Positions 1-5,542 of a DNA stretch of 9,390 bases are shown here, one piece after another. The stretch comes from JBBAGE01 sp041655055. GTDB lineage: Bacteria; Pseudomonadota; Alphaproteobacteria; Rhodobacterales; Rhodobacteraceae. The notes beneath the pieces are model-generated. The model worked only from the letters and a program-made list of their open reading frames with translations, was not told where the DNA came from and did not search any database. Position 1 is the first letter of the stretch. The number at the start of each line of letters is the position of its first letter. The DNA lies in assembly GCA_041655055.1 (NCBI GenBank), contig JBBAGE010000096.1, positions 1 through 9,390 on the forward strand, given 5' to 3'. Both the position numbers and the translations under genes were made by a program.

Positions 1-301
1 AGTTTCGGCCGCCGATGGCACGGTGCTGTTTGAAAAAATCCTTGATGCGGGCGAACGCTATACATTGCCGCAAACCGAATTGCCGCCGCGGCTGCGTTCG
101 GGCAATGCCGGATCGGTTTATTTCGCGGTGAATGGGGAAACTTTCGGCCCGGCGGGTGTGGGTGCCTCGGTCGTCAGCAATATCGCGCTGGCACCTGATG
201 CGATCCGGGAAAGTTTCGTTCTGGCCGATCTGTCGAAGGACAGCGATCTGGCCGATATGATCAATGTGGCCCAGGCGCCCGAGGAATTGATCGCGCAATA
301 G
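1..301 (+). CDS. RodZ-like cell-shape protein, C-terminal DUF4115 domain (5'-partial)
   Basis: Only the last 99 codons are in the window; the frame enters at base 2 and ends at the TAG at 299-301. The visible part begins with the pattern ADGTVLFE, continues through LRSGNAGSVYFAVNG and GPAG, and ends with an acidic tail. This matches the C-terminal periplasmic beta domain (DUF4115) of RodZ-type proteins, which normally follows a cytoplasmic helix-turn-helix domain and one membrane helix. In the family, RodZ links the MreB cytoskeleton to the cell-wall elongation machinery. The N-terminal HTH and membrane segment lie outside the window, so the full architecture cannot be checked. A GTG at 23 lies in frame but is internal, because the homologous domain clearly begins before it. 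Placement directly upstream of ispG is, to my knowledge, common in Rhodobacterales and supports the call. Confidence 0.8.
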   Translation, partial: VSAADGTVLFEKILDAGERYTLPQTELPPRLRSGNAGSVYFAVNGETFGPAGVGASVVSNIALAPDAIRESFVLADLSKDSDLADMINVAQAPEELIAQ

Positions 302-308
302 CGCCGTT

Positions 309-332
309 GGCCGGGCCAGACATTGCCCGGCC
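309..332 (+). terminator. GC-rich hairpin between the RodZ-like gene and ispG; possible terminator or attenuator
   Basis: Bases 309-316 (GGCCGGGC) and 325-332 (GCCCGGCC) form a perfect 8-bp stem around an 8-base loop, and two G-U pairs could extend it at the base. It starts 7 bases after the upstream stop codon. No T-run follows (the next bases are GGGGGATAAGGG), so it is not a canonical intrinsic terminator. It may be a 3'-end stabiliser, an attenuator before ispG, or a Rho-related structure. The structure is seen directly; its function is inferred. Confidence 0.4.
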
Positions 333-368
333 GGGGGATAAGGGTTATCTCTGGCGCATCAGGAATAC

Positions 369-372
369 GAGG
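369..372 (+). promoter_or_regulatory. Ribosome binding site deciding the ispG start
   Basis: GAGG lies 6 bases before the ATG at 379. It supports this start over the in-frame TTG at 307, which lies just before the 309-332 stem and has no purine-rich site at a proper distance. Confidence 0.6.
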
Positions 373-378
373 CCTTGC

Positions 379-1515
379 ATGTCCCACAATCCTCTGCGCC
401 CCTGGCGCAACATCACGCGCCGCGCTTCGCGTCAGATCATGGTTGGTAATGTGCCCGTCGGTGGCGACGCGCCGATTTCGGTGCAGACCATGACCAATAC
501 CGACAGTTCCGACGCAAGTGCGACACTGGCGCAGGTGATCCGCGCGGCTGAGGCCGGGGCCGATATCGTGCGCGTTTCCGTGCCCGATCAGGATGCGTCG
601 CGCGCGCTGCGCGAAATCTGCCGCGAAAGCCCGGTGCCGATCGTGGCCGATATCCATTTCCACTATAAACGCGCGATCGAGGCGGCCGAGGCAGGCGCCG
701 CCTGTCTGCGCATCAATCCCGGCAATATCGGCGATGCCTCGCGGGTGCGCGACGTGATTTCGGCCGCGCGCGATCATGGCTGTTCGATCCGCATCGGCGT
801 GAATGCCGGCAGTCTGGAAAAACATCTGCTGGAAAAATACGGCGAACCCTGCCCGGATGCAATGATCGAAAGCGGGCTGGAACATATCCGCATCCTGCAA
901 GACAACGACTTTTTTGAATTCAAGATCAGCGTCAAGGCATCGGATGTATTCATGTCTGCCGCCGCCTATCAGGGGCTGGCCGAGGTGACGGATGCCCCGA
1001 TCCATCTGGGCATCACCGAGGCGGGCGGGCTGACTTCGGGCACGATCAAATCGGCCATCGGTCTGGGCAATCTGCTGTGGTCGGGGATCGGTGATACATT
1101 GCGTGTCAGCCTGTCGGCCGATCCGGTCGAAGAGGTCAAGGTCGGTTTTGAAATCCTTAAATCACTGGGGCTGCGCCATCGCGGGGTGAATATCATTTCC
1201 TGCCCTTCCTGCGCGCGGCAGGGATTTGACGTGATCAAGACGGTCGAAATCCTTGAACGCCGGCTGGAACATATCAAAACTCCCATGAGCCTGAGCATCA
1301 TCGGTTGCGTCGTCAACGGCCCGGGCGAGGCCCTGATGACCGATGTGGGCTTTACCGGCGGCGGGGCGGGATCGGGGATGGTCTATCTTGCGGGCAAGCA
1401 AAGCCACAAGCTGACGAATGACCAGATGATCGATCATATCGTTGAACAGGTCGAAAAGCGGGCCGAAGAAATCGAGGCCCGCTCGGCCGATCTGCAATCC
1501 GAACCCGCGCAATAG
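379..1515 (+). CDS. ispG: 4-hydroxy-3-methylbut-2-enyl diphosphate synthase (IspG/GcpE)
   Basis: This cytoplasmic [4Fe-4S] enzyme converts 2-C-methyl-D-erythritol 2,4-cyclodiphosphate to HMBPP, the penultimate step of the MEP isoprenoid pathway. The protein from the ATG at 379 has 378 residues, close to the usual length (E. coli 372). The N-terminal TIM-barrel half carries the family motif VQTMTNTDSSD and later PIVADIHFHYKRAI and RINPGNIG. The C-terminal half carries the cluster ligands C275 and C278 (CPSC) and C310, with E317 in GCVVNGPGEA. The spacing equals that of E. coli C270/C273/C305/E312. I chose the ATG at 379 because homologues begin near this MSHNPLRPWRNI-type sequence and GAGG precedes it; an open extension back to a TTG at 307 is unlikely. 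It follows the RodZ-like gene by 77 bp and converges with the DsbA-like gene after a 14-bp gap. All key residues are intact. Confidence 0.96.
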   Translation: MSHNPLRPWRNITRRASRQIMVGNVPVGGDAPISVQTMTNTDSSDASATLAQVIRAAEAGADIVRVSVPDQDASRALREICRESPVPIVADIHFHYKRAIEAAEAGAACLRINPGNIGDASRVRDVISAARDHGCSIRIGVNAGSLEKHLLEKYGEPCPDAMIESGLEHIRILQDNDFFEFKISVKASDVFMSAAAYQGLAEVTDAPIHLGITEAGGLTSGTIKSAIGLGNLLWSGIGDTLRVSLSADPVEEVKVGFEILKSLGLRHRGVNIISCPSCARQGFDVIKTVEILERRLEHIKTPMSLSIIGCVVNGPGEALMTDVGFTGGGAGSGMVYLAGKQSHKLTNDQMIDHIVEQVEKRAEEIEARSADLQSEPAQ

Positions 1516-1529
1516 GCGGGGGACGGGGG

Positions 1530-2294
1530 TCAGTCGCCGCGTTCCTGGGTGACGATATCTTGCATCGCGGCCAGCGGCACATAACCGCCCACGAATTGAT
1601 CGCCGATGATGAAGCTGGGCGTGCCGCCGATGCGCAGGTTGCTGCCAAGTTCCATATTGGCGGCCAGAATCAAATCCGTCCCGGGGGCTTGCATCTGGGC
1701 GCGCACTGCCGCCGGGTCCAGCCCCGCGGCCTCGGCCTGCTGATCCACCATCGCATCGTCAAACGGCCGGTCGAGCGCCATCAGCGCGTCATGCGTGGCC
1801 TTATAGGCATCGTCGCCAGCCAGCGCGCGAATGGCCAGCGTCAGGCGCGCCGCCTGCACCGAACCTTCGCCCAGCACGGGATATTCCTTGATGACAAAGC
1901 GGATATTGCCATCGCGTTCCACCAGCTCGCCCACTTCGGGAAAGGCGCGGCGGCAATAGGTGCAATTGTAATCAAGAAATTCGACGATCGTTATGTCGCC
2001 ATCGGGATTGCCGCCGACCCATGATGTCGGATCGTTCAGGATCTGTTCGGAGTAAAGCTGGATCAGTTCATTCTGTTCGGCCATCTGCGCTTCAAAGCGG
2101 CGCTGTTCCAGCAGGTTCACCGCCTCCATCACCACTTCGGGATTATCAAGCAGATAGGCCCGGATCTCGGCGCGAAAGGCGGTGCGCTGCGCATCGCTCA
2201 TCGCGGCTGGATCAAATGCGGCGGCGGGGATCGCAACCATCGCCATCGTGGCAGCAAGGGCAAGACGTGCAAGGCTTTGGCGCAGAAACATCAT
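1530..2294 (-). CDS. Periplasmic DsbA-family thiol:disulfide oxidoreductase (ScsC-like N-terminal region)
   Basis: An exported thioredoxin-fold protein of 254 residues that probably forms or reshuffles disulfides in periplasmic proteins. Residues 1-26 form a signal peptide (arginines at 5 and 10, a hydrophobic Ala/Leu/Met core, and Ala-Ala-Ala before F27). Residues about 30-75 resemble the helical N-terminal region of ScsC-like proteins (pattern LLDNPEVVMEAVNLLEQRR), which mediates oligomerisation in some members. The catalytic CxxC is C111-T-Y-C114 within FLDYNCTYCRRAFP, and the cis-proline is P226 in GGTPSFIIG. The dipeptide between the cysteines, TY, differs from the PH of classical DsbA, so oxidase versus isomerase activity cannot be decided. 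I chose the ATG at 2294: GGAG sits 5 bases upstream, and the next codon is also ATG (2291, 8 bases from GGAG). An upstream in-frame ATG at 2333 would overlap the likely -10 element and spoil the signal peptide. No DsbB or ScsB partner is visible nearby. Confidence 0.88.
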   Translation of the reverse strand: MMFLRQSLARLALAATMAMVAIPAAAFDPAAMSDAQRTAFRAEIRAYLLDNPEVVMEAVNLLEQRRFEAQMAEQNELIQLYSEQILNDPTSWVGGNPDGDITIVEFLDYNCTYCRRAFPEVGELVERDGNIRFVIKEYPVLGEGSVQAARLTLAIRALAGDDAYKATHDALMALDRPFDDAMVDQQAEAAGLDPAAVRAQMQAPGTDLILAANMELGSNLRIGGTPSFIIGDQFVGGYVPLAAMQDIVTQERGD

Positions 2295-2305
2295 GAAAAC
2301 TCCGG

Positions 2306-2345
2306 TTATGGGCGCTTGTCCTGCACCTATCATATTATGCGCTTG
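2306..2345. repeat. Imperfect direct repeat TTATG(GG)CGCTTG in the divergent promoter region
   Basis: The first copy is TTATGGGCGCTTG at 2306-2318 and the second is TTATGCGCTTG at 2335-2345. They differ by a 2-base insertion, and the shared GCGCTTG blocks start 27 bp apart. The copies flank and overlap the AT-rich -10-like patch of the minus-strand gene. They could be a pair of protein-binding half sites or a chance resemblance. The repeat is seen; a regulatory role is speculation. Confidence 0.3.
2329..2339 (-). promoter_or_regulatory. Possible -10 region for the DsbA-like gene
   Basis: On the minus strand an AT-rich patch in an otherwise GC-rich spacer contains two overlapping -10-like hexamers, CATAAT (2334-2339) and TATGAT (2329-2334). 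Transcription would start near 2322 and leave a leader of roughly 28 bases before the ATG at 2294. No good -35 hexamer stands at 16-18 bp, so the promoter is weak by sequence or uses an activator or alternative sigma factor. This is inference from position and composition. Confidence 0.3.
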
Positions 2346-2410
2346 CGTCCAGTGCGGGGCTGGGGCCCATTGACCTTGGCCGCACCGGATGCCAACACAT
2401 CGCCAATCTT

Positions 2411-2416
2411 AAGGAG
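2411..2416 (+). promoter_or_regulatory. Strong Shine-Dalgarno site of the aminotransferase gene
   Basis: AAGGAG stands 6 bases before the ATG at 2423. It is the best Shine-Dalgarno match in the window and fixes this start. The spacer upstream contains TTGACC at 2370-2375, a fair -35 match, but no recognisable -10 at 16-18 bp, so I do not call a plus-strand promoter. Confidence 0.75.
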
Positions 2417-2422
2417 CGCAGG

Positions 2423-3568
2423 ATGCGAAACTCAAGGCGCAGTGCCGTCGATCCCTTTATTGTGATGGATGTGATGGAGCAGGCCCGCGCGCTTGAGGCC
2501 GCCGGCCGCACGATCATCCACATGGAGGTGGGCCAGCCCGGCACCCCCGCGCCACGCGCCGCCCGCGCCGCACTTGCCCGCGCGATGGAGGCTGATCCGC
2601 TGGGCTATACCGTGGCGCTTGGCCTGCCGGAATTGCGGGCGCGGATCGCGCGGCTTTATCACGACTGGTATGGGGTGGCGCTTGATCCCGCGCGGGTGGT
2701 GGTGACCGCGGGATCATCGGCGGCCTTCATTTTGGCCTTTACGGCGCTTTTCGATGCGGGCGACAAGGTGGCGCTGGGGGAGCCGGGCTATCCTTCCTAT
2801 CGCCAGATCCTGCGCGCGCTTGATCTGGTGCCGGTGGGGCTTGCGACGCAGGCCGCGAACCGATTGCAGCCGATCGCGGATGATCTGATCGACGGGCTCG
2901 CCGGGCTGATCGTGGCCTCCCCCGGCAATCCGACCGGCACGATGCTTGATCACGATCAGATGGCGGCGCTGATATCGGCCTGCGCGGCGCGCGGGATCGC
3001 CTTTGTGTCGGACGAGATTTATCACGGCATCCATTATGAAAACCGTGGCGTCAGCGCGCTGGAAATCAGCGATGATGTCTATGTGATCAATTCCTTTTCC
3101 AAGTATTTTTCCATGACCGGCTGGCGGGTGGGCTGGATGGTTGTGCCCCCGGATCACGTGCGCGTGATTGAACGGCTGGCGCAAAACCTGTTCATCTGCC
3201 CACCCCATGCAAGCCAGATCGCCGCTTTGGCAGCCCTTGATGCGGGGGACGAGCTTGAGGCCAATCTGGCTGTTTATGCCGGCAACCGGCAATTGATGCT
3301 CGATGGTTTGCCGCGCGCGGGGTTTGGCAATTTCGCGCCGCCCGACGGGGCGTTTTATGTCTATTGCGATGTGTCGGATCTGACCGATAACAGCCGCGCA
3401 CTTGCGGCGGAATTGTTGGAACATGCGGGCGTGGCGGTGACGCCGGGGCTCGATTTCGATCCGCTGCGCGGGCATACCAGCTTGCGGTTTTCCTATGCGC
3501 GGGCGCGCGCGGATATTGTCGAAGGGCTGCGGCGGCTAGAGGCCTATATGGGCGGGCGTAAAGGGTAA
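2423..3568 (+). CDS. Pyridoxal-phosphate-dependent aminotransferase, class I/II (AspC-like fold type I)
   Basis: A 381-residue cytoplasmic enzyme of the fold-type-I aminotransferase family, expected to transfer an amino group between an amino acid and a 2-oxoacid using PLP. Visible landmarks are the N-terminal GQPGTPAP segment (38-45), N169 in SPGNPTGT, D197 and Y200 in SDEIYHG, the Schiff-base lysine K227 in NSFSKYFSMTGWRVG, and R355 in LRFSYA, the usual substrate-carboxylate arginine. All core residues are present and the length is normal. The family relatives are annotated as aspartate/aromatic or unspecified aminotransferases, so the substrate cannot be read from sequence. The start is fixed by AAGGAG 6 bases upstream. 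The gene diverges from the DsbA-like gene across 128 bp, and the amidase gene follows after only 10 bp, so the two are probably co-transcribed. Confidence 0.92.
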   Translation: MRNSRRSAVDPFIVMDVMEQARALEAAGRTIIHMEVGQPGTPAPRAARAALARAMEADPLGYTVALGLPELRARIARLYHDWYGVALDPARVVVTAGSSAAFILAFTALFDAGDKVALGEPGYPSYRQILRALDLVPVGLATQAANRLQPIADDLIDGLAGLIVASPGNPTGTMLDHDQMAALISACAARGIAFVSDEIYHGIHYENRGVSALEISDDVYVINSFSKYFSMTGWRVGWMVVPPDHVRVIERLAQNLFICPPHASQIAALAALDAGDELEANLAVYAGNRQLMLDGLPRAGFGNFAPPDGAFYVYCDVSDLTDNSRALAAELLEHAGVAVTPGLDFDPLRGHTSLRFSYARARADIVEGLRRLEAYMGGRKG

Positions 3569-3578
3569 CTGGTTAGAA

Positions 3579-4793
3579 ATGCGTTTGTTTATCGTATTTT
3601 GTGCGGCAGTGTTGATGTGGATTTCCCCCGCCGATGCGCGTGATCTGTCGGCGCTGGCGCGGGTGGATGCGGCGGCGTCCAAACTGTTCGACCGCGGGCG
3701 CGACACGGTGCTGGAACTGCAACTGGGCCAGCCGTTGCCCTATCGGGTGTTCACGCTTGATGCGCCGCGCCGGTTGGTGGTGGATTTCTCGGAAGTCGAT
3801 TGGGCGGGCTTTGACCCGGCGGCTTTGGGGCGATCCACCCGTATTTCGGCGCTGCGCGCGGGCGTGTTGCAGCCGGGCTGGTCACGGATGGTCGTCGATC
3901 TGGCCCAACCCATGGCGTTGAAATCGGCAGTGATGCAGACGGGCGGCGCGGGGGCGCGGTTGCAACTGGTGCTTGGCCCCAGCAGCGCGGCGGATTTTGC
4001 CGCCCTTGCCGGGGCGCCTGCCGATGCGCTGGCCCGGCAGCGGCCTGCGCGCCAAGATCTGCCCCCCGCCAAACAGCGCCAGACCGGCGAAGGCAAGCTG
4101 ACCGTCGTGCTTGATCCCGGCCATGGCGGCATAGATCCGGGCGCCGAACGCGACGGGCTGAACGAGGCCGATCTGATGCTGACCTTTGCCCGCGAATTGC
4201 AGGAAATGCTGCTGCGCGCCGGGCGTTTCAACGTGGTGCTGACGCGCGAGGCAGATGTTTTCGTGTCGCTGGAACAGCGCCTGTCGATCGCGCGCGCGGC
4301 GGGGGCGGATGTGTTCATCTCGCTTCATGCCGATGCGCTGGCCGAAGGTCATGCCGAAGGGGCCACGGTCTATACCCTGTCGGAAACTGCGTCCGATGCG
4401 GCATCGCAATTGCTGGCCGAACGCCATGACCGCGCCGATCTGCTAGCCGGTATGGATCTGAGCGGGCAAGATGATGTGGTGGCGGGTATTTTGATGGATC
4501 TGGCGCGGCTGGAAACCGAACCCCGGTCCGAGCGGCTGGCCCATGCGGTGGTCGATACCCTGTCGCCGGTGATTGCCATGCACAAACGCCCGCGCCAAAA
4601 GGCCGGGTTTTCGGTGCTGCGCGCGCCCGATATGCCCTCGGTCTTGATCGAGCTGGGTTATATGTCAAGCGCGCGCGATCTGGCATCGCTGCGCGATCCG
4701 GGCTGGCGGGCGAAAACCGCCTGGGCCATTCGCGATGCGCTGCTGATCTGGGCGGCCGAGGATGCGGCCGAAGCGCGGCTTTTGCGCAAGTGA
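3579..4793 (+). CDS. N-acetylmuramoyl-L-alanine amidase with AMIN domain (AmiC-type)
   Basis: A 404-residue exported zinc hydrolase that cuts the bond between N-acetylmuramic acid and the stem peptide, used in septal splitting and wall remodelling. Residues 1-20 form a signal peptide with cleavage likely after the ADA before R21. Residues about 44-130 form an AMIN domain, which targets such amidases to the wall or septum (pattern YRVFTLDAPRRLVVDFS). A Pro/Gln/Arg-rich linker spans about 148-172. The Amidase_3 catalytic domain covers about 174-395, with zinc ligands H182 (DPGHGGIDPG), E196 (LNEADL) and H250 (SLHADA), and catalytic E358 (VLIELGYMSS). No LysM or SPOR domain is present. The start has only a weak Shine-Dalgarno (GGTTAGAA) and lies 10 bases after the aminotransferase stop, which suggests co-transcription. 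Its TGA abuts the stop of the opposing methyltransferase gene. Confidence 0.93.
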   Translation: MRLFIVFCAAVLMWISPADARDLSALARVDAAASKLFDRGRDTVLELQLGQPLPYRVFTLDAPRRLVVDFSEVDWAGFDPAALGRSTRISALRAGVLQPGWSRMVVDLAQPMALKSAVMQTGGAGARLQLVLGPSSAADFAALAGAPADALARQRPARQDLPPAKQRQTGEGKLTVVLDPGHGGIDPGAERDGLNEADLMLTFARELQEMLLRAGRFNVVLTREADVFVSLEQRLSIARAAGADVFISLHADALAEGHAEGATVYTLSETASDAASQLLAERHDRADLLAGMDLSGQDDVVAGILMDLARLETEPRSERLAHAVVDTLSPVIAMHKRPRQKAGFSVLRAPDMPSVLIELGYMSSARDLASLRDPGWRAKTAWAIRDALLIWAAEDAAEARLLRK

Positions 4794-5390
4794 TCAGCGC
4801 CGATAGCGCGCAAGCCATACCGTATGCCCGCCACAGGTGGGGTCTTCGGCCACATGGGCCAACACGCTGAACCCGGCATCATCCAGCAGGCTGCGATATT
4901 CCTCGGCCGAAAGTGATGCGTGGTATAGCGGCTCGCCCTCGATATCGCCGATGGCCTCGCCTTCGGCGCTGCCGGTTGTGAACATCAGCGCAGCGCCCGG
5001 CGCGGCATGGGCGGCAAAAGTGGCAAACATCGCCCGCTGATCATCGGGGCTGAGGTGAAAGAAACTGTCCCAAGCCAGGATGAAATCGAACGTCCGCCCC
5101 AGATCAAGCCCGCGCATATCGGCATGGATCGCCTCGGCATGGGGCATGTGGCGCTGAAACAGCGCAATCATGCCCGCCGCGCCATCAACGCCGGTAATCT
5201 GGGCGCGCCGGTCATGCAGATAGGCGGCCATCGGCCGGCCCGTGCCGCAGCCCAGATCAAGCACCCGCCGCCCCGGCGCATGGGCCAGCGCCCTGTCAAG
5301 CCAGGCGCGTTCAAACAGCGATTTGTCACGCAGCTTGTCAAAGGCCTCGGCGACACGGTCATAAATGGGAAGGATTTCTTGAGCATTCAT
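4794..5390 (-). CDS. Class I SAM-dependent methyltransferase of unknown substrate
   Basis: A 198-residue soluble protein with a Rossmann-type methyltransferase fold. Motif I is VLDLGCGTGRP (43-53), which binds S-adenosylmethionine. An acidic residue after strand 2 is D69 (GVDGA), D91 lies in HADMRG, and the motif IV region reads ILAWDSFFHL (about 104-113). The length is typical of small Methyltransf_25/11 proteins, whose substrates vary widely, so none is proposed. I chose the ATG at 5390 because the N-terminus MNAQEILPIYDRVAEAFD aligns with the usual helix before motif I. A possible extension to a TTG at 5471 is arginine-rich and unlike the family. No clear Shine-Dalgarno precedes 5390. The gene diverges from mrcA and converges directly on the amidase gene. 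Confidence 0.85.
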   Translation of the reverse strand: MNAQEILPIYDRVAEAFDKLRDKSLFERAWLDRALAHAPGRRVLDLGCGTGRPMAAYLHDRRAQITGVDGAAGMIALFQRHMPHAEAIHADMRGLDLGRTFDFILAWDSFFHLSPDDQRAMFATFAAHAAPGAALMFTTGSAEGEAIGDIEGEPLYHASLSAEEYRSLLDDAGFSVLAHVAEDPTCGGHTVWLARYRR

Positions 5391-5509
5391 GGCCCGAGGG
5401 TTACGCCGCCCCGCCGCGCGCTGCAAGCGATCAATCGAACGTGAGCATGGCTCCGGCGCGAAATGGCCCAATGCGGACTTGTCTGCCTTTCGCCACGGCT
5501 CTAGATCGG

Positions 5510-5515
5510 TATACT
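5510..5515 (+). promoter_or_regulatory. Likely -10 element of the mrcA promoter
   Basis: TATACT matches the TATAAT consensus at five of six positions in a GC-rich spacer. Transcription from about 5522 would give a leader of roughly 20 bases containing GAGGG before the GTG at 5543. No convincing -35 lies at 16-18 bp; TTGTCT at 5479-5484 is too far away. This placement argues against any mrcA start upstream of 5522. Confidence 0.45.
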
Positions 5516-5529
5516 GCGGACAATGATGT

Positions 5530-5534
5530 GAGGG
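5530..5534 (+). promoter_or_regulatory. Ribosome binding site deciding the mrcA start
   Basis: GAGGG ends 8 bases before the GTG at 5543. The alternative in-frame GTG at 5528 overlaps this site and has nothing comparable upstream. Confidence 0.5.
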
Positions 5535-5542
5535 CGCGGAAC

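Noticed and set aside
118..1005. A 295-codon open frame antisense to the RodZ-like 3' end and ispG
   Set aside because: It overlaps two well supported genes, has a low-complexity His/Arg/Gly/Ala composition, and shows no motif.
1511..1545. Possible terminator hairpin between ispG and the DsbA-like gene
   Set aside because: The gap is only 14 bp of G-rich sequence. Complementarity is limited to about four bases (GGCG/CGCC) and there is no T-run on either strand.
2370..2375. TTGACC as the -35 of an aminotransferase promoter
   Set aside because: The hexamer is good, but the sequence 16-18 bp downstream has no -10-like element, so I do not call a promoter.
2277..2465. Short plus-strand open frames in and around the divergent spacer
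   Set aside because: They overlap the DsbA-like signal peptide region or the aminotransferase start, lack ribosome binding sites, and show no recognisable protein features.
2714..3475. A 253-codon open frame antisense to the aminotransferase
   Set aside because: It is a shadow of a gene with intact PLP motifs, and it has no family features or plausible translation start.
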